The position numbers were made by a program, and so were the translations under genes. Below the pieces are notes generated by a model that saw only the letters and a list, made by a program, of their open reading frames with translations, did no database searches and was not told where the DNA came from. From positions 8,122,001-8,186,000 of the forward strand of contig JAPMAC010000207.1 in assembly GCA_028671895.1 (NCBI GenBank): a stretch of 64,000 nt of DNA, read 5' to 3'. The stretch is from Oenanthe sinensis. Lineage: Eukaryota > Streptophyta > Magnoliopsida > Apiales > Apiaceae. Positions 21,401 to 32,700 of the stretch are shown one piece after another (the first letter of the stretch is position 1; each line of letters starts with the position of its first letter).

Positions 21401-22389
21401 TAACATTTCTTATTTTGTATGTAGATGACATACTCTTAATAGGAAATGACATACCAATGCTGCAATCAGTCAAAATGTGGCTATCAAAGAACTTCACTAT
21501 GAAGGACTTGGGAGAGGCGTCCTACATTCTTGGTATGAAGATCTATAGAGATAGATCAAGAAGAATGATAGGTCTAACCCAAGGTACGTACATCGATAAG
21601 GTGCTTAAAAGGTTTAGCATGGAAAACTCCAAGAGAGGTCTCATACCGATGAGCCATGGAGTCTCCCTTTCTAACAAGATGTCTCCTAAGACACCTGAAG
21701 AGAGAGAGCGTATGAGTAGGATTCCTTATGCGTCGGCAATAGGATCTCTCATGTACGCGATGTTATGTACTAGACCTGATGTTGCTCACTCAATTAGTGT
21801 GACTAGTAGATATCAGTCAAATCCAGGTGAAGACCACTGGAAAGCAGTGAAGAACATCCTTAAGTACTTGAGAAGGACTAAGGATATTTTTCTTGTTTTT
21901 GGTGGGTCTGAGTTGAAAATAGAGGGTTACACTGACTCTAGTTTTCAGTCAGAGTGTGATGATAGTACATCCATGTCAGGGTATGTGTTTACTCTAAATG
22001 GAGGGGCGATTAGTTGGAGAAGTCGTAAGCAATCTACGATGGCGGACTCTACAGCAGAAGCAGAGTATATAGCTGCAAGTGAGGCTGCAAAGGAAGCTGT
22101 TTGGATGAAGAAATTTGTTTCTGAGTTGGGAGTAGTTCCTGGCATAGAGGGGCCTATTGCGTTATATTGTGACAATAACGCTGCAATAGCTCAAGCCAAG
22201 GAACCGAGGTCTCACAAGAATACCAAACATATATTGCGGCGGTTTCATTTAATTAGGGAGATCATTGAAAGAGGAGATGTCAAGATCGAAAGAGTTGACA
22301 CACATAACAACATAGCAGACCCGTTCACGAAGCCGCTGTCTCAGTTAAATTTCGATCGTCATAAGGAGCGGATGGGTATTAGATACTAG
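18478..22389 (+). pseudogene. Angela gag-pol with one stop in RT
   Basis: One frame from ATG 18478 (MSSALSLRCMLDEHKLTGPN) to 22389. Gag carries the zinc knuckle CFHCNKVGHSKRNC at residue 246. The protease motif reads D299-T300-V301, so the invariant glycine of DTG is lost. Integrase shows its zinc domain, then HTDVCGPM, LRSDRGGEY and NGVSERRNR carrying the DDE residues. RT has QMDVKTAFLNGELEEEVYM, then TAA at 21292-21294 where the family has a glutamine codon, then YVDDILLIGND from 21415. RNase H follows to the end (MGIRY). The frame is otherwise open. The two lesions make it non-autonomous today. The upstream in-frame ATG at 18445 is less likely because the gag family begins at MSS. Confidence 0.9.
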
Positions 22390-22405
22390 AGTGATTGGCT
22401 TTAGG

Positions 22406-22418
22406 CCAAGTGGGAGAT
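22406..22418 (+). promoter_or_regulatory. Angela polypurine tract
   Basis: CAAGTGGGAGAT lies directly before the 3' LTR, the plus-strand primer position. Confidence 0.8.
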
Positions 22419-24128
22419 TGAAAGTGTTTGACCTAAAACCAATCATGTATGATGAGTTAGGAAAAAATTTCTGCTACTCTTATTTAATTTCATTTGATAA
22501 TAATAAAGTATTTATTTGTTATGTTACGGGCTTAATCTATTTGAAGTGTATTAAATAAGATGTTCCATAGTTTAGAGCAAAGCTTCTAGAATTATAATGA
22601 GATTGTAATAATGAGATCTAGAAGATAATAGCTTTAGACTTAAACAGTTCCTGATCATAGGATAACTAATTGGAAATTGGTAAATCCGTAAAGATCAGTA
22701 CATACTATACTAGCTCTCTTAGGAGGATGTCTGTTCTCATAGACATTTGTGTGGTGACACTATATCTAGTATGCAGGTGCTTATTAAGGAATAAGTTCAC
22801 TGAACATGACTCGATAAGTAGAACAACTAATGGAGTTTACTCACGTGTCGATAGTTTTTTATTAAGTAAATAGGTGTACAAGTATCCTTAGACTTGAGAT
22901 CGTTAGAGTAATCTCGTACACAATGATTTATGCTTTGGTTTAGTCCTTAGTCTCTAGGACATTCATTAGGTCCATTCTGGGCATAGTGATTTGTGTATGG
23001 AGATAGTTAACGGATCAATAAAGGATCTGCCCCTTCCAGTAAAGGAAGTGAATATCCTATGTTATTCTTAGATATGCAAGTTCAGGAATCTCTGACCAGA
23101 GTGAATGAAATTAGAAAGAGTTTCTAATTTGCATTAAAAGGAACTTTGCATTATGAATAAGAAATCATATGATTAAATTAGATAGGCTTGACACGAGTTT
23201 CATGCCTTGTATTTAATCGGGATATTGAAGGGTAGAAGGAATTAATTGTACGGTAACTAATTACTGACATGTTCTAAGTATTCTAAGCAATGATTTCGTA
23301 TTATCTGGATAGTCGCGATATGTTGAGAAGCATCACTCACGATGTAGAAAAATATAATTAATCAGATTAATTATATTTATTGAATTAATAGAATTCATAT
23401 AAATAATAAATAAAATGTTTATTATTATTTATTTCTACTACCGGCTTAATATTGAACCTAAAGAGTCACACCATAAAAGAGATTAAATTATAGATGAAGG
23501 AATAATTAATAATAGCTAGTCATTATTTATTTATGAAATAAATAATTACTTGGCAAATTTTATAAATTAATTAAATGAGATTTAATTGATTATAAATTAT
23601 TTAAGATAAGATCTTAATATTATTAATTAAATATTTAATTAAAGTAATTAAATATGAAGAGAGAATAATTTTCTAAAAGAGTTTAGAAAAAGGAATTAAT
23701 GATTAAAATAGTTTTAATCATTAACTAATTAATTAATAAGATTAATTAATTAAAAAGGGAATTAATAATAAGATATTTATAGAAAATATCCCAGCTGAGA
23801 TATTTACCTATAAATATAGGATTATAAACCCTAATACAAAAAAAACATAATATTTGTGAGAAATATTTTAAAAGGGAGGATACCCTAATTTCCTCTCTAG
23901 CCTCCTCCTTCATCTTTTAGTTTGATTCTTGGTGGATATCTTTAGAGCATTCCACACTTGAGGGGTGATTGCAAGGATTGAAGAACAAGATCTTCTCTAG
24001 CTGTTGCCGGAAAGCAATCGAGGTATTGTTCAATTTATAAAATAGTTTTGTATCTATATGTATGTATACATAGGAATATATGCAAATAAATGTTATTCAA
24101 TGCTTCTGCTGGTACATAAATTCCTTCA
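22419..24128 (+). repeat. Angela 3' LTR
   Basis: 1,710 bp, beginning and ending as the 5' copy, with TATA equivalent near 23810. TSD AAAAT follows at 24129-24133. Confidence 0.92.
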
Positions 24129-25046
24129 AAAATAATATTCATTAATTAAATAAATATTAAAATAATATTTATTATCCTCATTTAATTCTTTTATCAAAAG
24201 AATATCAAAATATATATATCAAAATATTTATATCGTCATTTCAAAATAATATGTCTCCGGCTTCTTCCGGATTATGACAGTACTTCACATAACCTTCCGA
24301 ATCCCGGTCTACGTTCGAAAATACATAACTCGTTATACACTTAGAGACTTTTTCTTTTACCGGCTTATATCTATATTTCTTATAGCATATAACCGAAACA
24401 TTTGTGAAATATGTAACAATACATAAAACAGTTCATACTTTTCAACATACAGTTATATCACAACAACAACAGTCTTTCGACAAAACCATAGTACATTAGG
24501 TACGAGTTTTGAAAACTTGCATGAGGTCCTGGGGTTCGTCGAGGTGCGGGGGCTTGACGGACGATCTATATAAATCAATTAGAACGTTTCATTAGTTATT
24601 GGTTATTTAACCACTAACGTCACGCACGCACGAACCATGAACTTGACATAAGTTAGACCTCTCATTCTAGAGTTACTTAAACTTAAGGACATATGTTAAT
24701 CACTTAAGTCAATTCATGGGTCAATGACACCTTCCTACTTGTCACTTTACATAGATACTTAAATCCCTTATTCATTCATTCTCCTTTAAGGTTTGTCATT
24801 GAACCTGCCCGGCTTTAACAATTTTATAAAATCGAAATTTTCTCCTCTGGTCATGAAATTTTGCAGAGGCCTTGTCCACTGTCCAAACTATGTTCACTTA
24901 AAATTTCATGATTTTTGGTTACTTTAAGTGGTCCATTTATATTAACAAAAAGGGATTTCCGAAACAGTTTGGTTAGTTTAGTTGTCTTTACTAAAATCGA
25001 CTTATCTCATAAACCGTATGTCTTTACAAAAATTTGGGTTCTTACA
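24129..25046 (-). repeat. Tekay-1 LTR, U3 side
   Basis: Continues 14633-14956. It matches the Tekay-2 LTR (GTCTCCGG, CCCGGTCTACGTT, TTATATCACAACAACAACAG and GAAACAGTTTGGTT landmarks). On the minus strand it begins TGTAAGAACCCAAATTTTTG at 25046, abutting SIRE-R pol. This subfamily lacks the first ~1.3 kb found in Tekay-2. A solo LTR cannot be told from a full element because its other end is off-window. Confidence 0.7.
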
Positions 25047-25194
25047 GTAGGCTCACTTTTATATTTAACTGCTAGTAGGCCAGACATAATGTTTTCTACA
25101 TGCTTGTGTGCTAGATTTCAGGCTGATCCTAGAGAATCTTATTTAGTGACTATTAAAAGAATTTTTAGATATCTCAAGGGTACATTAAATTTAG
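25047..25194 (+). pseudogene. SIRE-R pol fragment (end of RT)
   Basis: 148 bp encoding GSLLYLTASRPDIMF, LCARFQADPRES and IFRYLKGTLNL, closely matching the SIRE-Y pol near residues 885-935. It is flanked on both sides by Tekay LTR ends. The reading frame resumes exactly at 58889-58894 after removal of one TTTAG copy, which shows that the intervening 33.7 kb is an insertion. Confidence 0.9.
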
Positions 25195-28100
25195 TGTAAT
25201 AACCCGGATTTTTGGACGATTTTTTTTATTTATTTATAAACGACCCTGATGAATAGTGATTTTACGGATTATGAAAAACTTTTTAGCCCACACTAGGTAA
25301 GTGGTGGAATATTGGAAAACCAAAGATGTGGTATTGTTGTATGAAGAAAATAAGTGTATGTAAAAGCGGTCAGAATCCGAAGATTTTCGTTTTTACTAAT
25401 TGTTTCGTAAATTACGAAATATCGAGGAATAAGAGAATTATGTTATAAACGGGAGGATTATAATTTACAAAGTTAATGGTTATAATCGAATTAGAGTGGT
25501 TGGAATATTAAGGATTTACGCTACGAAATTCCTACGAAGAAATGCTTTCGGAAATTAATCGAAATTACGTGAATGATTAATGATTAAGTATTGGACGGTA
25601 AGTTAAATACACTTAAGAGCCATGCAACTAGGAACTAGACTTGGTGGGAAACCAAAAGGAGAAGTACTTGCCATGCAACTAGAATGGAAACTAGCCAAGA
25701 CAAAGTAACCAAGTAAGCAACCAAGTACTTGGAAACATAGTTCCTTAAAACATGGAAAAAGGAAAGGTAATCCCTAATTCATGGAACCTTGCTAGTACTT
25801 GACCTTGACTCTTCACTCCACCAAGTCATTTTGTGTGAGAAATCAGCCAACACAAGTAAAGAAAAGCTGAGAAAAGCTCTCTTCTCCACTTCTTCTAGTT
25901 TCTGCCCAGTTTGAACCAGCTGCAAAGAAAAATTCATAACTTAATTTCCACTCATCCAAAAATCACCAAATTTTAACCATAGCTTCTTCACTATATATAG
26001 AAGGTACGTATTTAATTTCATAATTTTTGGAGGTTTTGATGGGGTAAATAAATCATGGAAGTTGAAGCTGAATAGTAACTCCGAAAATTTTAAAGCTTGT
26101 TTTCTTGATGTTTAGTTAAGAACAAAGGTAGATCAAGCTTCTCTAAGGACTCCAAGCACTATCTAGTTGTTGTTTGAGCTTTGTGAAGGTATGGACAACC
26201 TCTAACCCTTGTGCTTTATGTGAGTATGATGCCATGGAAGTGTTAGTGAATGAAGTCTTAAGCTAAGTATGGTAAAGATATGTTGATGTTAAGCTTTTGG
26301 TTGAGTTCTTGTATTGATGATATAGTGTAATGGTGAAATGAGTAACTTATTGTTGTTGCCATGCTGTAAAGAGTGAGGATGAGTGTTGGTTGGAATGGAT
26401 TCACGATTGGTTGAATCCGGAAAATGTTACGTTTATAGCCGTCGTAATGCCCGATTTTCGTAAACACTCTTTTAAACTGTGAAAATCGTAATGTCAAGCT
26501 ACTGGCCCCAAAGGCCTCTGGCCATAGTTGGTTAGGCCTTGTTTCATACATCGTTTTGACGCTTGAATCATGTTATTCCGATATACGGTTTAGGAGATAA
26601 GCCAAATTTAGTGAAAGCAACTAAAACAACCAAACTGTTTCGGGAATCCATCTTCGTAAATATAAACGGACCCTTTAACAGTTGTCAAAAATCATGAAAT
26701 TTGGAGGAAAAATATCTTGGACAGTTATTAAGGCCCCTGTAAATTTTCATGCCCAGATGATAATATTTCGATTTTATAAAAATGTTGAAATCAAAGTTGC
26801 GCGGTGACGCTGTTCATAGGAGAAGCTACTGCCCTGTTTTGGACAGTTGAAAATGAGTCCTCTGTCCAGGGGCAATTTTTGATGGATTGTATTCTAGGTA
26901 TTCTCTAGATCGTTTGCGCGCTAAGTTTGCGTCATTTGGAGTTACGAGTCAAAAGTTATGACCGATTTACTAAAGGTATCGCATAACTTAGAAACCACGT
27001 TAATAACCAACTTTGAGACTATCGTCGAAGTAGCTAGGATGTTTACGTGCATGTGAAACTTTTACCTAAGATACTAGGGATGTCAAGGATGACTCCAGAG
27101 AAAGATTCGAGTTAATCGGATTAAAACTCAAATTACTAAAAATGCTAGAAGTTGGATGTCTAAAGTGAGAATTACTAAGAAGAACTCAATATGTGATTAA
27201 CTGATTATACTTATTAGTAATATAAGTAGTTGATTGGATTAAGAGTACTAATCCAGGTTATGATATCTATTGATAGAAAATCGGGAAAGAGTAGGATTCT
27301 GAGAACGTGTCTTGGATTCCAGGCAAGTTTTCCTAACCTTATACTTGTATTTTCAAAAGGTTATATTCTTAAGTTGCATATGAAATTAAATACGTACCTT
27401 CTATATATAGTGAAGAAGCTATGGTTAAAATTTGGTGATTTTTGGATGAGTGAAAATTAAGTTATGAATTTTTCTTTGCAGCTGGTTCAAACTGGGCAGA
27501 AACTAGAAGAAGTGGAGAAGAGAGCTTTTCTCAGCTTTTCTTTACTTGTGTTGGCTGATTTCTCACACAAAATGACTTGGTGGAGTGAAGAGTCAAGGTC
27601 AAGTACTAGCAAGGTTCCATGAATTAGGGATTACCTTTCCTTTTTCCATGTTTTAAGGAACTATGTTTCCAAGTACTTGGTTGCTTACTTGGTTACTTTG
27701 TCTTGGCTAGTTTCCATTCTAGTTGCATGGCAAGTACTTCTCCTTTTGGTTTCCCACCAAGTCTAGTTCCTAGTTGCATGGCTCTTAAGTGTATTTAACT
27801 TACCGTCCAATACTTAATAATTAATCATTCACGTAATTTCGATTAATTTCCGAAAGCATTTCTTCGTAGGAATTTCGTAGCGTAAATCCTTAATATTCCA
27901 ACCACTCTAATTCGATTATAACCATTAACTTTGTAAATTATAATCCTCCCGTTTATAACATAATTCTCTTATTCCTCGATATTTCGTAATTTACGAAACA
28001 ATTAGTAAAAACGAAAATCTTCGGATTCTGACCGCTTTTACATACACTTATTTTCTTCATACAACAATACCACATCTTTGGTTTTCCAATATTCCACCAC

Positions 28101-28207
28101 TTACCTAGTGTGGGCTAAAAAGTTTTTCATAATCCGTAAAATCACTATTCATCAGGGTCGTTTATAAATAAATAAAAAAAATCGTCCAAAAATCCGGGTT
28201 ATTACAG
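25195..28207 (-). repeat. Tekay-2 3' LTR, fold-back form with two U3 ends
   Basis: Reading on the minus strand from 28207, the LTR begins TGTAATAACCCGGATTTTTG after the PPT. After 829 bp (27379) it switches to the reverse complement of U3 and ends at 25195 with the complement of the same U3 start. Arms are 25195-26022 and 27379-28207, and the loop is about 1.36 kb. Left segment 25195-27391 is the reverse complement of 56691-58888 in the 5' LTR. U5 and the normal LTR end are missing. A TATA-like CTATATATAG lies at 25991-26000 on the left arm and in mirror image near 27400. Confidence 0.88.
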
Positions 28208-28256
28208 TCTACCCTCCTTAAAAGGATTCCGTCCTCGGAACATAAACAAAAGTAAC
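28208..28256 (-). other. Tekay-2 polypurine tract and pol end remnant
   Basis: On the minus strand, TTCCGAGGACGGAATCC is followed by TTTTAAGGAGGGTAGAC and then the LTR. This is the usual PPT layout of Tekay/Del elements. It is cut from the rest of the interior by SIRE-D at 28262. Confidence 0.8.
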
Positions 28257-28261
28257 CAAGG

Positions 28262-29775
28262 TGTTGGAAACGACGAAGCTGTATAAATAGTAATCGTGAT
28301 AACTCAACACTAGAACAGGACAAGTAAATAATACTACGATTACACAGAAATCAGCAAGACATGAAGACAAGGCAAATACAGTGAATCAAGACATTAGAAG
28401 AAGTTTTGAAGTCTACTACAGGTCACTGAAAGAAGTTCATTTATATGTTCATGCCTCAGTGAAGAATAATGTTTAAAGACTTTCAGGGTTTCAGAAGTGT
28501 TGAAGATTCAGTATAGCAGTGCCACTAAAAGATTTCAGTGTAACAGCATTGATTGAAGATAGACAGTGTTTGAAGCATAGGAATCTAGAAGAATTGAAGA
28601 CATGGTAAAGACAAAGGTTAAAGAAGACAGCTACAGTCTTGAAGTTATACTCACTGACAATCAGTGAAGAACAGAGAATGAAGTATTCAAGATTGTAGTA
28701 GTAATGAAGACGTTGTCGAAGTACCAGAAAAGATTCTAGTGAAGTTACATTGTTTATTAACAGTTAATGTTCGAACCACTTATTGGGAAGCCACATTACC
28801 AATTGAACATGGTAATCTATTCAGAAGCAAGTACCCTATCAAGACTAGTCACTTATGAACCAGACCGTTGCATCAAGTGTCAGGACATTGATAGCAAGTT
28901 TATGTCAGTAGTAGAGATCCATGTTCAAGAGCTTGTTGAAGAATATTGAAGAAGCTAGGGAAACTTGCTCATAAAGGTTAATCCACAATTAGTCACTAAA
29001 GAAAGTCAACATTCGATGAGTGCATATTTGCCAAGGCAAATGTCGATCCACAGCAGATCGAGATGCGGATCGAGATTGATTATTAAAGGTAAAACATTGC
29101 AAGGCAAATGTCGATCCACGGCAGATCGAGATGCGGGTCGAGATTTACAATTGAAGTAAAACATTGCAAGGCAAATCTCTGTCCACGGCAGATCGAGATC
29201 GAGATCGAGATTCTCATAGATCGAGATCGAGATTTTCACAGATCGAGATCGAGATCGAGATTGTCAACCAAGATCGAGATCGAGATGGGTCCAGGCCTAG
29301 ATCGAGATACGGGTCGATATGTAGCATTTAATGTTCAAGGGACAAGTGGCTTATTGTGAACGGTTGATCCAGAGTGGTTGGGAAAGTACTTTTTGTTAAC
29401 GAGTCCTGATTAGGCCACGTACACAAAAAGGACAAGATCAAGTCTACAAGTCATAGATTACAAAGTAGTATAAATAGAAGTACTTGTGTAACATTTCAAT
29501 AGAGAGCATAGAACGCAATGTAAAGCAATATTGAGAAAAACACTTGTAATAGAGAGGGAGTATATTCACAGAGCTTAGTATCATTTACTCCTCTCTCTTT
29601 ACTTCTGTTGTACTATTGTAATGAATGTTGTAGCAAATCCTTCAATGAATATAAAGATATATTCTTGAAATTCTGTGTTGATTTATTACATAATATTTAT
29701 TGCTTCTCATATTCCTTAAATCGTAAAAAGTTGTATTCACCCCCCCCCCCCTCTACAACACATTTGGACCTAACA
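28262..29775 (+). repeat. SIRE-D 5' LTR
   Basis: Carries an array of AGATCGAGATCGAGATT units at about 29040-29310 and a TATA box (TATAAATAG) at 29469-29477. A C-run near 29740 precedes the end. PBS TTGGTATCAGAGC follows at 29778-29790. Confidence 0.92.
29040..29315 (+). repeat. AGATCGAGATCGAGAT array in the SIRE-D U3
   Basis: GATCGA hexamers in runs of two to four, separated by TTCTCATAG, TTTTCACAG or longer spacers such as AAAACATTGCAAGGCAAAT. The equivalent array at about 39526-39820 in the 3' LTR has one more unit. The palindromic GATC core gives many self-complementary sites. Confidence 0.85.
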
Positions 29776-32700
29776 ATTGGTATCAGAGCTTAATGTTTGA
29801 CATACAAAACATAGATCCTTGTGTTTGGTAGAAGATTAGGGAGTTTTCAAGTCCAGATCTACTTTTTAAGATTTTCTTGAAAAGTGTACTTAAATTAATT
29901 AAACAATGAAAACTCGTCCTAAAATTATTTAAATACTCCAGGTGTAATTATTTAGCTTGGGTGTATTTTAGATAATTGTTGTGAATTAAACTGGGTACTT
30001 TGGTTTGTGGTGTTCTTCACGTGTTCATCGCTGTTCTTGTAAAGAAGATAAACCCAGCAACTTTTTGATTACCTTTTCTAAAGACATAAAGTGAAAAAGG
30101 TGTTATTGGCTTTTGATTGGACATACTCACTGCACAAAAAGTAATTATCAGAAGACTCTGTACCTAGCACGTGGTTGTTAGGTGAGTTAGGTGAGAAAAG
30201 ACACAAAAGTCAAAAAGTGTGAAAGTGACAGGCAGCAAATTTCGACCAAAGACAAAAGTTCGACTTAAGAATATCTACTTGAGAATTTCGACTTGGTGAA
30301 ATTTCGACATAGGCAAAAGTTTTGTAGATCGAGATCGAGATCGACTTGCGAAAATGGCTTAAAATATGCTAAGGTAAATCTCGACCTGTCGACATCGAGA
30401 TCGACATAGATTATCTACAGAGCCTAGTGTCGGGTACTTAGAATTATTTTTGGTGACCAGTTTTGGAGCTTTGATTTATTTGGAGATAATTCAATTTTCT
30501 TTTAATTACTACTCAAGTAATAAGAAAAGTTTATTATCTCTATTCTAAATCTATATTAAGATGGCACCTTAAAATCAATTCAAGATTCCAGTATTCGACC
30601 GAGATCAATGAAGAATGGGTTTTGATAATGAATTTGTTACGATGGTTGTTGTTCCTGAGCATATGGAAGGAGATGTGATTGTACCACATCGGTCTGAGCC
30701 TAAAAAGGGAATGGACTTTTCAGTTGCTAATAAGGAGAAAATAGCTTTCGATACGTTCGTTCAACAAACCTAGAAATAGAGGTCATCATGGAAGGTACAG
30801 CTGAGGTCAGAACAAAACACTTTTACTCAAGATAAAGTATAGCACCTACAAGATCAGAAAAGGAGCAAACAAAAGATGAAGACACTATGTTGGGTTGAAG
30901 TATGAATCTCAAGCATTAGTGACGATGCAGCAAGGGAGAGCATTTGTTGGTGAAGTTAAATGCAAGGATGATTCTAACAGTGATGCACCAAATGGATATC
31001 TGGCATCAATGACCAACACTGAAGATGAATCAATAAGCACTTCACAGGTATACATTCTAACTAGTATACGTTTATCTAATTCAGAACTGCATGTTTATTA
31101 AGTTTTGAAATGTATTATATTCATGATAGCATCTTAGCATCTTAGGTCTTAAATGCTCAATTGATTGCTAAGAATAAGATTGCATGCTAGGTTTCATGAG
31201 TTTAATTAGTACATTTTATACTTGATTTTATATGCAGTAAAATGAATATCTAGAATTAGATAGGGTGTTCTAGACGGTTAAGTGTATTCCCAAACATTTG
31301 CTGAAACTTGAGTTAAATCTGATATGATTTAATACCTCTGCTAATGTTGTGAAAATTGCTAATAGACAAACAGGTCATAGATCAGATTTTATTTGTTCTT
31401 AATAGCAAATGACTTGTTAATTGTTTATGTGCTTATTTTCATATGATTTGCTTTTGCTCACATAATTGTACTTAAATGCTATATCAGTTCATGTATTGCT
31501 TGTTAGGGATAATTGGTTAAAAGATGGTAGAATTATCTAAGTAGTCAGTAAGTCATGTAGATTCGAAGCTATATCTAAAACTGACTTAGGTAATTAGAGA
31601 TAGTTAAAAACGTTAGACAACGACAGAATGGATTAGACAGAATTATTAATTAATTTGTTAGTTCTTCTATCCATGTGCTTTTTATGCAGTGAAGCTGAAT
31701 ATTTACCATGTGTTCTTATTTCCATGCTTGTTTAGTTAAATTTGAAAATGCATATCTTAGGACTTGCATAATTTTAGACAAAGCATGTGTAAGAATCACA
31801 GTAGGGTAAAGACTGCTAGTTCACCTTAAGTAAGGTTGAAATCACTAGTCTCATAGCCTAAAGACTACTTTGTCAAGGCTGCAGTATATGAGAAGTGATC
31901 AGTCAAAGATTAGCTTGTGCATATTAAGGTTGAAGCTGTTGTTACCTCTGAAAATATCTCTAACCCATCTGGACTCAATTGAAGTTGAGTACCAAGAAGC
32001 TTAATCTTTTGTGATCGCAGAGTATGTTATGAAAGCGAAAAATTATGTGACTTCGTGACATTTATTGTTCAAGGCACATGATCAAGATTAAAGCTCTTCT
32101 ATCACAGTTGGTTAAGAAGGCCTCCCCGACGGTAACCTTTGGAGATGACAGCAAAGGATGTACAAGGGATATGGCTATCATGAGTTAAGAACTGTCATCA
32201 GTGGAAGCATCTTTCTTGTGGAAGGACTTAAGCACTTTCTAAAGGGCACTAGGGAATTCTTTGTCAAAGGTTTTCTAGAGAAGTGTTTGATCTCAAACAA
32301 GAAGGTTGGATGCTCACTCAGCTGCGGTTGAGGAAGTTTGTTCGTAGCTGACATGAAATTTGGATGTAAAGATGAAGTGAACTTTTCAGTAAAGCTTTAT
32401 CAATGAAGAGTTAGCTATGGCAAAGGAAGCTCTCACACTTGTTAGTCTGCAAGGCAATAGATTCTCTGATAAAGATGAAATTGGTGAGAGGACTGCTTCA
32501 TATGGAATTCTATCAAGAAGGACATTTTGAAGTATGTCACATAGGGAAGTCAATGGAAACATCACATTGAAGGAAAGTCATATGCTTAGTGGTGATTGAA
32601 ATTGATAACCCTAATTACAAATTGGTGATGTTCAAGCATTCAACAGACAAAATGTCACAATGATGATTGATCAAATAAGGAAGATCAAGTTGGAAACAAT

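Larger units (their letters stand above)
14957..24128 (+). mobile_element. Copia/Angela (BARE-1-like) retrotransposon
   Basis: 9,172 bp. Two 1,710-bp LTRs (14957-16666, 22419-24128) beginning TGAAAGTGTTTGACC and ending CCTTCA. TSD AAAAT at 14952-14956 and 24129-24133. By eye the LTRs differ at about 34 positions (~2%), so it is older than SIRE-Y. PBS, a long leader, one gag-pol frame and a PPT are all present. LTR length and the RT/RNase H wording (RYQSNPGEDHWKAVKNILKY) fit the Angela lineage. Confidence 0.93.

Noticed and set aside
25195..28207. A DNA transposon with 828-bp terminal inverted repeats
   Set aside because: No target duplication flanks this 3-kb unit alone. The TTTAG pair spans 25190-58893, the arms equal the LTR start at 58061-58888, and a retrotransposon PPT adjoins 28207.
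29006..29359. ORFs with RDRD/EIEIE repeats on both strands
   Set aside because: Translation of the GATCGA array in the SIRE-D LTR, open in several frames because of the repeat unit.
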